From Streptomyces sp. DT2A-34 (GTDB taxonomy: Bacteria > Actinomycetota > Actinomycetes > Streptomycetales > Streptomycetaceae): a DNA stretch of 64,000 nucleotides. A program made the position numbers and the translations under genes. Each line of letters starts with the position of its first letter. The stretch's first letter is position 1. The DNA is taken from the NCBI RefSeq assembly GCF_030499515.1, contig NZ_JASTWJ010000001.1, positions 2,460,001 through 2,524,000 of the forward strand, given 5' to 3'. Of the stretch, positions 54,292 to 63,582 are shown one piece after another. The notes under the pieces are model-generated. The model ran no database searches. It saw only the letters and a program-made list of their open reading frames with translations, and was not told the DNA's origin.

Positions 54292-55341
54292 TTACACGCC
54301 TGTGACAGCCTCGCGGAGGGTGATCCGCGTCTCGGGTCGGCCACCTGGGTTGATGATCAGCAACAGGCTGCGAGGCAGCGTGGCGGACAGCTCGGCGCCG
54401 GTCGCTCGCGCCCACAGCTGCTCACCTGCCGGCAGGTGGCCCTCGCTGGTGTACACCCGCAGGACCGGATGCCAAACCACATCACCCTCGAGGGCGTAGC
54501 CGCCATCCTCGCCCACGGGGACGATGAGTTCGGCTGCGCGGAAGTGCGCGCCGAAGTCCGCGTCACTCTCGCGCCCCATGTACCGGCGTTGGATGCTGCC
54601 CTCGAACTCGTTGACTTCCGCACGCCACCCCAGGCCGACCAGCGTGGGCTGGTACTCCCGGTTCGCGATGAAGTCGCTCAGGGTGCCGTCCGGCTCGATG
54701 ACCCAGCCGCCGAACACGTGCTGGAGGGGGACCTGTTCCGCATACAGGTCGGGGAAGGAGCGGTCCACCACCGTCCACCACCGCTGCGCCTTCGGATTGC
54801 GCGCATAGGCAGCCATCTTCCGGATCTCGTCCGTGGTCGGCACGACGAATCCCTGCTGGCTCGCGGAGTACTCCGCCTCGTGCGGCGCAGCCGCATACGA
54901 ACGCAGCTCCCGTCCGCCGACATCCGGACGCGACACCCCGTTCTCGATGTATTCGGTGAGCTCTGGAAGCGTGGACGACTGCAGTGGTACGGGGAGCAGC
55001 CTTCCCGGCAAGGGCCATCCGCCAATATCTTGGGACTGCTGGATTTCGACAATAAATTGCGCTGGGGTCAGTCCGCGCTCCTTGGCCTTCCTGCCCAGCA
55101 TTATCCAATACATTCCACTGTTGAAGGAATCCTCACCCTGCTCTTCATTGTTCAGCACGGTGAAGGCGCCGTCAGTGTCCCTGATTGCCAAGGCGCCGAT
55201 GATGCCCACGGGGTTAGCCAGGGGAATGAAGTCGACGGCACCCTGTGAGAGGCTTGCATACGCATCCGGTGCAGAGATGCAGCTGACGACAAGGTCCTTG
55301 GAAAGTGGCCCGCCACCCTCGGTCTTGTCGTCGGCGTTCAC
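54292..55341 (-). CDS. Candidate immunity protein of the ADP-ribosylating toxin, 349 aa
   Basis: The soluble protein has two visible halves. The first resembles a SseB-like fold (FIPLANPVGIIGALAIRDTD; LGRKAKERGLTPAQFIVEI). The second contains WEGS-free beta-rich text such as LIVPVGEDGGYALEGDVVWH. I do not recognise a family. The GTG at 55341 overlaps the toxin's TAG by one base (TAGTG), with GGAAGGA seven bases upstream, so it is translationally coupled. That coupling is the main reason for the immunity call. The frame is open to 55368, but no start signal is there. Confidence 0.75.
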   Translation of the reverse strand: MNADDKTEGGGPLSKDLVVSCISAPDAYASLSQGAVDFIPLANPVGIIGALAIRDTDGAFTVLNNEEQGEDSFNSGMYWIMLGRKAKERGLTPAQFIVEIQQSQDIGGWPLPGRLLPVPLQSSTLPELTEYIENGVSRPDVGGRELRSYAAAPHEAEYSASQQGFVVPTTDEIRKMAAYARNPKAQRWWTVVDRSFPDLYAEQVPLQHVFGGWVIEPDGTLSDFIANREYQPTLVGLGWRAEVNEFEGSIQRRYMGRESDADFGAHFRAAELIVPVGEDGGYALEGDVVWHPVLRVYTSEGHLPAGEQLWARATGAELSATLPRSLLLIINPGGRPETRITLREAVTGV

Positions 55342-57761
55342 TACACGATCCTTCCGTGAATCTGCCACTGGCCACCTTCCTTATAGACGTCCGTGACCTC
55401 GAACTTGGTGCCACGGGGAAGGAGCATCTCCCTCTCGGTCGGGTGCTCGGTGATTATCCCACGGCCCTCGATGGTGCTTCCATTCCGGTCCATCCAGATG
55501 GCGGGGCGCCCCTCCGGGAGCTCTAGGTGCAGCTTCGCGGGCTTGTCCTTGAATGCTGCCTCTCCGAGCGATGTGGACATGAAGCCCTCATCGCCGAGTT
55601 CGAGCCCGCGTAGTTCCCTCGCATCGGCAACATTGAACTCTTTCAGCCAGTGATCGATCCCGGTTCCTCGTCGCAGTATCAGTGGCTCCTGCGTCTTCGG
55701 CACATTATCAAACATCTTGTCAATGTTATCGATGTGTTCAGCGGTCAGCGGGTTTTGTGGCGCGTCCGGATTGCGAAGGTGGCCGTTGATCAGGTCACAC
55801 CCGTGGCTCGTCGAATAGTGCTTGAGGGAATCGAACTGTTCTTGTGGGAGCTCTTCGATGAAGCTCCTCGAGTGTTCGCCACCGTACGCGTAGGTCTCCT
55901 CTTCCCTGTGGAGGAAGTCCTTGGCGTTACTGAAGGGAGCGTTACCGGGCTCGGCGTGCTGTGATGCCGATGTGTTGGAACTGGACGCCACGTCATCGGG
56001 CGCGTGCGGCTCGTTGACGTGGAGGTCGTCGATCTCCTTGCCGATGGCGTCCAGGTCGTGGCCAACGGCCTCGTCGACCTGCGGGGGCTTCGGTGCGAAG
56101 TCGTTGAAAGCCTTGTTGGCATTGTCACTCTGGTACGGGCCGCTCTGCGGTGCCGGCTCTGCTTCCGGAGTCGGTGTGTTCTTCTGAGTGGGCGGGGCTG
56201 TCCACTCCACGGGTCCGCTCTCCGGGGCGGTGTGGTCAGTGGTCGCCTGCGGAGGCACGGTGTTTTCGTGGCTGGCGGCCGTGGGGGAATCCGGGTGGTT
56301 GACCTGGATGCCGTCGATCTCACGGCCGATGCCGTCGAGAGCACTGGTGGCTGGCTCGGCTGCGTGCTGGAACTGCTGGGCTCCGCCGTGCGATACGCCC
56401 TGGGCAGCATCCGGAGCAGCGGCGCCAATGCTGGCCTCAATGCTGGTCAGGTTGTTGTCGATACCGCCGCCGAACTCCTCGAAGATCTTGGCGGCGCCGG
56501 CTGACATGTCCTTGGCCGCGTCGGTGGCAGCGGTGGTGCCGGCATGGGCGGCGGCGTTTCCGGCTTCCTTGGCTGTGGCTGAGCCGGCGGCCTTGGCGGC
56601 GTCGTGGGCCAGGGCGTTCTCGGCGGCGTGGGCGGCGGTCGAGGCTCCGGCCTTGGCGGCGCCGCCGACGGGGATGAAGTTGGTGGCAAAGGTTCCCAGG
56701 GCCTGGTTGCGGTCGGTGGACCAGCCTTCGCCGACGACGCCTTTGACCAGTTCGGTGGGGTGGTTGGCGCTGTGGAGCAGCCCGGTGCTCACGGCGGCGA
56801 GGTTCGCGACGTACTGGCCGGGGTGGCTGATGTTGTAGGGGTCCGTGGGGCTGACGGTCCGGCACAGCCGGACCATCGAGGCGCCGGCTTTGACCACGCC
56901 GCCGAGGCGGTGCTCGGCTCCGACGACGGTGTTCTTCAGTGTGTTGGAGGCAGAGCGCTTCAGGAGTTCGGTGCCCTGGGGTGCGGGCGGGGCCTGCGAG
57001 TAGGCGCGGGCAAGGGCCGAGGCCAGGGTTTCGGCGTCGGCGTCGCGCTTGTGGCGGGCGTTCTTGAGGAGGTGTTCGGCGTCGGCGCGCTCCTCAGCGC
57101 CGGGATCCTGGAAGTCGCCGGGTTTCTGGGGCAGTTGGTCGGTGCTGCCACGTGCGGCCGTCCAGGAGGTCTCCTGCTGCCACAGGGCGTTGTTATAGGC
57201 CTCGACCTGGGCGTCGTAGCGCTCGCGGGCGGCGTCGGTGCGGGCCTGTGCGGCCTTGTACTTCGCGACGGCTTCCTTGGCCTGGCCGCGGGCCCACTCC
57301 ACGGTGTGGGCGTAGGAGGTCATGGCGGAGGCGGCGTCCTCGAAGGCGTCGGCGGCCTTGAGCCAGCGCTTGGGGTGGGTGGAGACCTTCTCGCGGAAGC
57401 GGTCGGCGGCCGCGCCGCGCCAGTCGTCGGCGTCCATCTTGCGCAGGGCCTGGCCGGTGCGCTCGAAAGCGGCGGAGAACTTCTTCAGGTGGACGGCGGC
57501 CTCCCGAATGCGGGAGGCGTCTCCGTGCAGGAGCTGGGCCGGATCGTCGCTCTCGCCGAGCTCCAGTTCGCTGGTGCTGGCGCTGAGGTGCTCGGTCAGC
57601 CAGGAGCTGGCGCCTTCGGTCTTGTCGGCCAACTTGTGCGCGCCGACGGCGTCCAGGCCCTCAGCCGCGCCATGGGCGAGGAACTGCGCGCCATCGGCGA
57701 TGCCGTCGCGCAGGCCTTGGGTAGCGTTGCCCAGTTCATCAAAGCCGGGCAGGCCGCTCAA
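55341..57761 (-). CDS. T7SS-exported ADP-ribosyltransferase toxin, 806 aa
   Basis: The N-terminus carries a WXG100-type helical domain with DDWRGAAADRFREKV (WRG at 114-116). A long helical/Ala-rich middle and a Pro/Thr-rich linker follow. The C-terminal 200 residues match ADP-ribosyltransferase exoenzymes of the R-S-E class: LILRRGTG (Arg near 697), GFMSTSLGEAAF (STS near 728-730) and EHPTEREMLL (ExE at about 775 and 777). It would transfer ADP-ribose from NAD to a target protein in the recipient. The TTG at 57761 overlaps the upstream stop in TTGA. GC content drops in the toxin domain. Confidence 0.85.
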   Translation of the reverse strand: MSGLPGFDELGNATQGLRDGIADGAQFLAHGAAEGLDAVGAHKLADKTEGASSWLTEHLSASTSELELGESDDPAQLLHGDASRIREAAVHLKKFSAAFERTGQALRKMDADDWRGAAADRFREKVSTHPKRWLKAADAFEDAASAMTSYAHTVEWARGQAKEAVAKYKAAQARTDAARERYDAQVEAYNNALWQQETSWTAARGSTDQLPQKPGDFQDPGAEERADAEHLLKNARHKRDADAETLASALARAYSQAPPAPQGTELLKRSASNTLKNTVVGAEHRLGGVVKAGASMVRLCRTVSPTDPYNISHPGQYVANLAAVSTGLLHSANHPTELVKGVVGEGWSTDRNQALGTFATNFIPVGGAAKAGASTAAHAAENALAHDAAKAAGSATAKEAGNAAAHAGTTAATDAAKDMSAGAAKIFEEFGGGIDNNLTSIEASIGAAAPDAAQGVSHGGAQQFQHAAEPATSALDGIGREIDGIQVNHPDSPTAASHENTVPPQATTDHTAPESGPVEWTAPPTQKNTPTPEAEPAPQSGPYQSDNANKAFNDFAPKPPQVDEAVGHDLDAIGKEIDDLHVNEPHAPDDVASSSNTSASQHAEPGNAPFSNAKDFLHREEETYAYGGEHSRSFIEELPQEQFDSLKHYSTSHGCDLINGHLRNPDAPQNPLTAEHIDNIDKMFDNVPKTQEPLILRRGTGIDHWLKEFNVADARELRGLELGDEGFMSTSLGEAAFKDKPAKLHLELPEGRPAIWMDRNGSTIEGRGIITEHPTEREMLLPRGTKFEVTDVYKEGGQWQIHGRIV

Positions 57762-58330
57762 CGGGACGCCCCGTCCTGGCCGGGCGAGGCTGCCTCCTTG
57801 ATCGCGTCGATCCCCAGTCCGGTCTGGCCGGAGCTGGTCACGTCGTCCCATTCGGCGGAGAGTGACTTACGGGCCTGGGAGAAGCCCTTATTGAAGTCGT
57901 CGCCCGAGTAGTGGAAGGAGCCGTTCTCCTTGACGGCGGCGGTCAAGTCCTGGGTGGACATTTTCTGCGCCTGCTCAGAGGTAATCGTCGGAGGCGCGAC
58001 GAAGGCAGCGGCAACGTCCTTGAGCGCGCCCTTTCCGTACTCCTCGGCCTCGTGGTAGTAGCCGGCGTTCAAATCGAGAGCCTCGGCGATCTGATTGCCC
58101 TCGTCCAGCAGGGTCTGTACCTCCCAGGACCAGCGGCTCGCGAAGTCCTTGAGTGCCTGGGCGGGGCGGGCCGCGCCCACGGCGTTGGGCGGCAGCGCGA
58201 GATCCTCGAAACCCTGACCGGTGGTGGCCTCGGTCGCGTCGGTGACCTCCTTGAGCTCATCCATGGCCGCGTTCAGGTTCTTCGACAACTGCTGAAGCAG
58301 CTGCGGGTCGACGTCGTAGCCGCCGCTCAT
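57758..58330 (-). CDS. T7SS partner-type helical protein, 190 aa
   Basis: The helical protein (LLQQLSKNLNAAMDELKEVT; ALKDFASRWSWEVQTLLDEG; YYHEAEEYGKGALKDVAAAF) overlaps its neighbours on both sides, ATGA upstream and TTGA downstream. The ATG at 58330 has GGGAGG nine bases before it. Length, helical content and position before a WXG toxin suggest an export partner or chaperone of that toxin. No family name is recognised. Confidence 0.75.
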   Translation of the reverse strand: MSGGYDVDPQLLQQLSKNLNAAMDELKEVTDATEATTGQGFEDLALPPNAVGAARPAQALKDFASRWSWEVQTLLDEGNQIAEALDLNAGYYHEAEEYGKGALKDVAAAFVAPPTITSEQAQKMSTQDLTAAVKENGSFHYSGDDFNKGFSQARKSLSAEWDDVTSSGQTGLGIDAIKEAASPGQDGASR

Positions 58331-58842
58331 GCCGCAGCACCTCCCACGCCGGTGCCGGTGGCGGCATCGAGGTCGAGAGCGGCGTGATCGGGAACGATGC
58401 CGGGCAGCGGCGGCAGGAAAGCGCGCTGGCTGGAGGTGACGTCCAGGGCGAGGCCGTAAGGCAGGTGGTCGCGCTCCATCAGCGCGGGAATGAGGTCTTC
58501 CAGTAGCTCCGCACCGGTCAAACGCATGCACGGGGCGCGCTGCGCAAGCTCGATCGGCAGGTCACCGGGGCGGGCGGCAGCCCACTTGCGCTGGACGAAG
58601 TCGCGCAATTCGCGGGCGGTGGTGAAGGCGAACAGCCACAGGGCGCCCTCCAGCTCGCATGTCCACAGCCGGCCGTGATCCAGCAGCGCCACCAACAGCT
58701 CGGCGCTGCGTACCGCCGCGATGAGTTCGTCCGGATCCCCCGTGCCGCGGGCCATGGCGGCCATATGGGCGCGCAGCGCGGCTATGTCCGCCGGCTCGCC
58801 GTCGTGCTGACTGCTCGGCGGGATCCCGCCCCCGTTGTGCAT
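58327..58842 (-). CDS. SseB-like protein, 171 aa
   Basis: The stretch PDELIAAVRSAELLVALLDH, then GRLWTCELEGALWLFAFTTA and ELRDFV, resembles the SseB N-terminal domain. The protein is cytosolic, with no signal peptide. The ATG at 58842 follows AGGGAAG; upstream ATGs at 58866 and 58899 are possible. Its stop overlaps the next gene by four bases, making it the first gene of the four-gene overlapping toxin operon. A chaperone or quality-control role for the toxin is inferred. Confidence 0.7.
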   Translation of the reverse strand: MHNGGGIPPSSQHDGEPADIAALRAHMAAMARGTGDPDELIAAVRSAELLVALLDHGRLWTCELEGALWLFAFTTARELRDFVQRKWAAARPGDLPIELAQRAPCMRLTGAELLEDLIPALMERDHLPYGLALDVTSSQRAFLPPLPGIVPDHAALDLDAATGTGVGGAAA

Positions 58843-58974
58843 CTGCGCGCGCTTCCCTGCTCGCATCGTTCCGGCTGCATGAGGCCGCATCCCAGTCACA
58901 GGACACGACCGCGCGTCAGTTTAGGCACAACACATGAGGCGTTTGCGACTGCCCATGAGCAATATTGACAAGAC

Positions 58975-59560
58975 TTACCCTTGATGTGCGCGAGTCTCCA
59001 CGGGTAGGAGTGGCCAGTCCCTTGAACTCGTAACACGATCAGGACCGGTGCTACTCCAGTCGTCGCCAGCAAATGAGGCCGCAAGACAACGAGGCGAAGA
59101 CGTCATGGAGTTCGGTTCGGCGTTCCCAGCGGACAGCGAGGCGTTTGAACTGGTGTCCACGATCTGGCGGGTCAGGCTGGCCTGTTCTTCCGTTTGCGGG
59201 ACGGACGGAATCGGCGTTGGGTCACCGTCCCAGGGGCGGCCGGTGGTGGCGGCTTCGGCGTTGATGGACTCGGTGCGCGGTGTCGTGAGGAGACCAGCGA
59301 TGCTCTGCGCCTCCTTATGGGCGTCCTTGAACTCCTGGTGGGCAGCGTGTACGTCGTTGTCGGCCTTGGCCGCTGTCAGGACTGGCTGGGAACCGGCCCG
59401 CCTGCCGGAAGGGGCGGGCGACCTGGGCGCCGTACGCCGTGTGCAGCCCCTTGAACTTGGTGACGGTCTCCTCCCAGCAATCAGCAGCCGCTTCGAGGTT
59501 GCTGAGGTCGAGGTGGTGATGCAGCTCGTACGTGGGCAACTTGCCGGACGCACGACTCAT
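58975..59560 (-). pseudogene. Helical T7SS partner-type gene with a frameshift
   Basis: The first frame starts at the ATG at 59560 and reads LPTYELHHHLDLSNLEAAAD, CWEETVTKFKGLHTAYGAQV and ARPFRQAG. Near 59395 the coding sense moves to another frame: GSQPVLTAAKADNDVHAAHQ, EFKDAHKEAQSIAGLL and onward to 58975. Both parts read as one helical protein of about 195 residues. The start overlaps the upstream stop in ATGA. It may be a pseudogene or carry a sequencing error. Confidence 0.65.
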
Positions 59561-60138
59561 TTCCGCCATGGACTGTTGGCGATGACCGCTTGTGTATATG
59601 CGACCCGGTAGTCCAGGCCCTGCGGGACGAGGTGGTACTGAGGGTCACTCAATCCGCGCCAGTCCAGCACGACCGCATCACCACGCCGACGCCAACGTGT
59701 GCGTCGAGGCGGGTCGATGCTCACGTCGCTGTCACCTTCGAACCATGAGTACACAGCCATGGCGAGCCCCAACGGGAACCAGATGGGGGCGAGGACCACA
59801 TAGAACGTCCACGCGTACCAGGTACCCGACTTGCCCACGAGTGGTTGGCTGGTGCCGCCAGTCTCCACAGTCCACCGCAGCCGCCTCGGCCAAGGCAGGA
59901 AACGTGCCCTACTCCTGCCGATCCGGGCAAGCAGTACCCCATCTGACGAATACACCTCGTAGGCGTCTACCCCAACCCGCCTCACCGCGCAGAGGTTTGC
60001 ACGCTCAGCGACCCCATGGATCGAGAAGAGAACACCAGTCCCTTCGAGGGTGGGCCAATGGACCTCCGCCAACAAGTGACCGGCACCACCTGCTCCTGCT
60101 CCGCCGAGGAGAATCTCGGTCCTCGTCGCCTCATACAT
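59557..60138 (-). CDS. Membrane protein, 193 aa
   Basis: The N-terminal half is soluble and beta-rich (LFSIHGVAERANLCAVRRVG; AYEVYSSDGVLLARIGR). It is followed by one membrane stretch (TWYAWTFYVVLAPIWFPLGL) and a basic C-terminal tail (RRTRWRRRGDAVVLDWRG). The frame is open to 60291; the ATG at 60138 is the first with coding-like sequence after it. It is coupled by overlap to the next gene. No family is recognised. Confidence 0.65.
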   Translation of the reverse strand: MYEATRTEILLGGAGAGGAGHLLAEVHWPTLEGTGVLFSIHGVAERANLCAVRRVGVDAYEVYSSDGVLLARIGRSRARFLPWPRRLRWTVETGGTSQPLVGKSGTWYAWTFYVVLAPIWFPLGLAMAVYSWFEGDSDVSIDPPRRTRWRRRGDAVVLDWRGLSDPQYHLVPQGLDYRVAYTQAVIANSPWRK

Positions 60139-60269
60139 GCCGGCCCTGTCTCGACGCCTTCCCGGCGAAGGGACCCTGAAGGCAAACGGTGTATGCGGCG
60201 GAGGGAGCGGCTTGCGGGTCCAGAGACAGGCCACTGAGTGTTGCCAGAAGGAGTCATCCGAAAGCTTCC

Positions 60270-60779
60270 TTAATGTCGTCCAGGTGTCCACTCACAAGGG
60301 GAAGCTTCAGTCGCAGCGGCCACTGCCCGCAGTGTCGTGGAAGTCCCGGCCCGGTCACCGAAGAATATGAGCCCGTACTTCGCCCCCTCCGTGGCGAGCA
60401 TGTCCTCGTGGATCTCGGCGCAGATCAGGCGCCGCACTATCTGCGGGGAGGGACGCGAACACACCAGGTGGCCAGCCAAGGGCTGCCAGCGCGATAGATT
60501 CCAGGCAGGGACGGTGGTCCAACCGACTGGAGCCGGAGCGCCGGGCTGGAACACCGGGCGCCACATCCATTGGGCTCGTTGGCGCGCTTGGGGGGAGTCG
60601 TAGCGGGTGACGATCACGTGGTACGGGGCGGCGCGGCGGCCGCTGTGCTCGATGTGCGAGTACTCGTAGCCGTACAACCGAGCCAGCCAGACACACAGGT
60701 CCGGCGTCCCCAAACGAGGACACGTCAGCTCAACGACAGAGCGGCCGTCAAGCTGGGCCGCCATGCTGGTGAGATCCAT
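60270..60779 (-). CDS. Hypothetical cytosolic protein, 169 aa
   Basis: The Trp- and Arg-rich protein (CVWLARLYGYEYSHIEHSG; AQWMWRPVFQPGAPAPVGW) ends in an Ala/Thr-rich helix. The ATG follows AGGGA by six bases. There is no membrane segment or recognised domain. It lies in the minus-strand T7SS cluster between two coupled gene pairs, so an accessory or immunity role is possible but unsupported. Confidence 0.55.
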   Translation of the reverse strand: MDLTSMAAQLDGRSVVELTCPRLGTPDLCVWLARLYGYEYSHIEHSGRRAAPYHVIVTRYDSPQARQRAQWMWRPVFQPGAPAPVGWTTVPAWNLSRWQPLAGHLVCSRPSPQIVRRLICAEIHEDMLATEGAKYGLIFFGDRAGTSTTLRAVAAATEASPCEWTPGRH

Positions 60780-60960
60780 TGCACGTCCCTGTGATGTTCC
60801 CCGGAGTGCAGGAGGTACTGATCACCGCACATCTCGGGCTTGGTCCGCCGAGCAGTTGAGACTGAAGCGAGGAGCAAGGCGTCAGCGCCCCCAATCCTGT
60901 CTCGGAACAGACTCGAAACGCAGTTCCTTGCTCTGTGCGTACTGGATAGTTGCGCCGGGC

Positions 60961-61620
60961 TCAGACACCAACCGGTTCTGTCGGTGATGCGGGCTGCTGC
61001 GCCGATTCTTCATCCGGCATGAAACGGAGGCTGCGGAGTACGTCCACGACGACCTCGGAGTACTCCACCCAGTGGTCTGTACTCGGCGTACTGAAGGTCA
61101 GGACGAGCATCTCCTGCGCACCCGGGACCGCTTGCTGAGGCACGGGTATGAAGGCCTGGAGCTGTGCGACGTCGATCGGGATGTCCTCACCGTTCTCGGT
61201 CAATTCCGCCGGTATACGCAGTGAGGGACTCTGTTCGATCACGATGACGGCCTTTCCACACGGTAGGTCCCGAGTGGATACCAAGGCGCGCCGGCCATGC
61301 TTGCCGAGCATGATCTCGTGGATTCCGACGGCGGCGGCATCGGAGTCGGCATAGCTGAGTGGCTGCAGCCCGATGATCAATGTGCCGGCCGATGGCTCGT
61401 TGTTGATCTTTCCCAGGCAGGTTGCCGCGTAGAAGACGCCTGCGGAGGCCAGGGATTCCGAAGTCCTTCGATAGTCCACCACCAGCTGATCGACGTACCC
61501 GGCCTCCAAGTCAACCGGATGCTGACCAATCCGTGCCAGCGCTTCAGCCCTGGCCTCCTCGGCGGACAACCCTGGCGTGATCGGCCGGAAGAACGGCGGT
61601 ACCTGCATACTGACGTTCAC
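60961..61620 (-). CDS. Hypothetical cytosolic protein coupled to a membrane protein, 219 aa
   Basis: The soluble alpha/beta protein has VDYRRTSESLASAGVFYAAT, LIIGLQPLSYADSDAAAVG and EMLVLTFSTPSTDHWVEYSE. The late segment (TFSTPS, VEYSEVVVDVLRSLRF) recalls mycobacterial ESX-linked EspG- or LpqN-like accessory folds only loosely. The GTG start overlaps the preceding stop in GTGA. No confident family is assigned. Confidence 0.65.
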   Translation of the reverse strand: MNVSMQVPPFFRPITPGLSAEEARAEALARIGQHPVDLEAGYVDQLVVDYRRTSESLASAGVFYAATCLGKINNEPSAGTLIIGLQPLSYADSDAAAVGIHEIMLGKHGRRALVSTRDLPCGKAVIVIEQSPSLRIPAELTENGEDIPIDVAQLQAFIPVPQQAVPGAQEMLVLTFSTPSTDHWVEYSEVVVDVLRSLRFMPDEESAQQPASPTEPVGV

Positions 61621-62249
61621 TGTGCTCCTCCTGACCGACCCGGCGGCGCTACGTAGCCCGAGCTCTTGTGCTGTACGAACCTTCGGCGTCGCCGGAGCAG
61701 CGCCACACGCCCCCCAATTGCCACGCCCAGTGCCAACAGCACCAGCACCACAGCGATCGCCAACGGTACGAAGAAGCTGTCACCTGCCTGATACCGATCA
61801 CGCGCGGCGAAACCACAAACGCCCGCCATCACAACGAGCATGCCCGCCAGCGCCACGATGGCCTCGGGATTGACCGTCCGGCGCACATCCTTCGCGATCG
61901 CCGCCAACTCAGCAGCATGCGGTTGTCCATACCCAGGCATGGGGTGGGGTGGTGGCCCGTACGGCAGTCGCCGCATCACCAGCTTGCGAGCGGCGCTGCC
62001 CGTGCCACTCAGGCAGTAGAGGTCGTATCCGTACTGCCGGCCGTACCAGACAATCTGCTCGATGGTCATACCCGTACCGCTCCAACGGACGCGCACTTCA
62101 TCTCTGCCGTCAAAGGCGGTCATCACGTTGTCCTGGCGCTGCAGGTGCAGCTGCCGTGTCCCCACGTGATCACGGAAGTTGGAAATGAGGAAATAGACGA
62201 CGAGCAACGCGCCAGCCAACGCGGCAAGCACAAACCAGATGAAATCCAT
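61617..62249 (-). CDS. Membrane protein, 210 aa
   Basis: An N-terminal membrane segment (FVLAALAGALLVVYFLI) precedes a cytoplasmic domain (RVRWSGTGMTIEQIVWYGRQ) and two C-terminal membrane segments (IVALAGMLVVMAGVCGFAA; FFVPLAIAVVLVLLALGVAI). The ATG has GAGGAG eight bases upstream and lies 12 bases after the WXG protein gene, with which it is surely co-transcribed. It is coupled by GTGA to the next gene. Function is unknown. Confidence 0.7.
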   Translation of the reverse strand: MDFIWFVLAALAGALLVVYFLISNFRDHVGTRQLHLQRQDNVMTAFDGRDEVRVRWSGTGMTIEQIVWYGRQYGYDLYCLSGTGSAARKLVMRRLPYGPPPHPMPGYGQPHAAELAAIAKDVRRTVNPEAIVALAGMLVVMAGVCGFAARDRYQAGDSFFVPLAIAVVLVLLALGVAIGGRVALLRRRRRFVQHKSSGYVAPPGRSGGAQ

Positions 62250-62261
62250 CGGGCTGTCTCC

Positions 62262-63494
62262 TCACTGTCCCGCGCGTTGTTCGGCAGCTGCGACATCCTT
62301 CTCCGAGCCCTTTTCCCAAGCATCCTCGAATGCCATACCGAGGCCAACCACCGGGCCGAGTCCTGGCACCAGCATCGAGCCGCCGAGCACTCCCGCTTCA
62401 GTTGCGCTGTCCGGGACGAAGTAGCCAAGGGCTGTGCTGTCCTTGAGGTAGTCCTGCCCCGTCATGGCGATCGATGTCCAGCCCGCCCCATGTTCTGCAG
62501 ACTTGAGTCCCCTGTAGATCGCGACGGGAGCTTCAACGATATCGTCGGCTTTGGACGCAACCTTCCCAATCCCAAATGAGGCGAGTCCCAACGCGTCTTC
62601 GGTGAGAGTCCGGTCGCTTACATCAGCGCCCGCGGCTTTGGCAGTGAGGTGTAGTCCGAGGCCGACGCCCGCCGTGACCCCGGAGACAATGCCCAATGGA
62701 ACACCCACGACGCCACCGATGCCGGTGGCATCAAGAGCAAGTCCGACGACGCCTGTCACGGTACTGATCGTTGAGAAGACGTCACCGACCGCGGAGATGG
62801 CATTTGCGTGGTCCTTGACCCAGTCCCAGGCTTCGTTGGCGAGTTGGGCGTGAGCCTCGACGAGGGATTCGAGACCGTCGAAGAGACGGTCCCAGAAGCC
62901 GGGTTCGTCGGGGGCCTGTTCGCATGCCTTCTTGATGAGTTCGGCAGCGGAGTCTGCGATCTCGTCGTGGCGAGCCAGGAGCTGCTTCGCGTCGGCGATG
63001 ATCGCGTCGAGGTCCCGACGTGCGGCGTTGAGCTCCGCGATCGCGTTGTCCAGGCGGCGCTGGGCCTGGTCGGCTTCCTCCTGGGAGGGAAACTGCTGAC
63101 CGGCAAGGTTGAGGTCGGGATTGCTTTCGGCGGTCCGTATTCGTCCGCGTACGGATGCAGCCTGGTCTTCGTAGGCAATGGCCTGCTGTTTCATATGGGC
63201 GAGCCGGTCTTGCCAATCCAGTAGTGCGCCGGCCGCACGCTGGAAACTGGCTGTCGCGTCGTCCAGGAGCTTCGGCAGTTCCTTGACCTTGGCGGTGAAG
63301 GCATCGGCTGCGATGCCGGTCCATCCGCCCGTGCCCTTGATGATGCCGGTGAGAATGTCGTCCGCGGCCTTGAGTTTGCTGTACGTCCCGTTGATGTCCT
63401 GGGCGAGCGTGGAAACGGCGGCGGGAGAACCAGGGGCGGGGTCAAAGCCGAGCGACGGGTAGCCCTCGACAGTGGTCGTGGCAGGGGTAGCCAA
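62262..63494 (-). CDS. T7SS-exported WXG100-domain protein, 410 aa
   Basis: The N-terminal helical domain has GGWTGIAADAFTAKV (WTG at 58-60). A long charged coiled coil follows (about residues 70-200; QEEADQAQRRLDNAIAELNA), then a Gly/Ala/Val-rich, partly hydrophobic region and a short soluble tail. This is the layout of putative T7SS-secreted effector proteins. No catalytic toxin motif is visible in the last 100 residues. The start is a TTG with AGGAG seven bases upstream. It follows the WXG100-like partner at 63583. Confidence 0.78.
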   Translation of the reverse strand: MATPATTTVEGYPSLGFDPAPGSPAAVSTLAQDINGTYSKLKAADDILTGIIKGTGGWTGIAADAFTAKVKELPKLLDDATASFQRAAGALLDWQDRLAHMKQQAIAYEDQAASVRGRIRTAESNPDLNLAGQQFPSQEEADQAQRRLDNAIAELNAARRDLDAIIADAKQLLARHDEIADSAAELIKKACEQAPDEPGFWDRLFDGLESLVEAHAQLANEAWDWVKDHANAISAVGDVFSTISTVTGVVGLALDATGIGGVVGVPLGIVSGVTAGVGLGLHLTAKAAGADVSDRTLTEDALGLASFGIGKVASKADDIVEAPVAIYRGLKSAEHGAGWTSIAMTGQDYLKDSTALGYFVPDSATEAGVLGGSMLVPGLGPVVGLGMAFEDAWEKGSEKDVAAAEQRAGQ

Positions 63495-63582
63495 GATCTT
63501 CTCCTAAACGGGCTACTGCGGTCGGCGACTATGCTATGAAGACCGGTGCGGGAAACGTCAGCCAAGGTGCCTTCGTCGGCTG

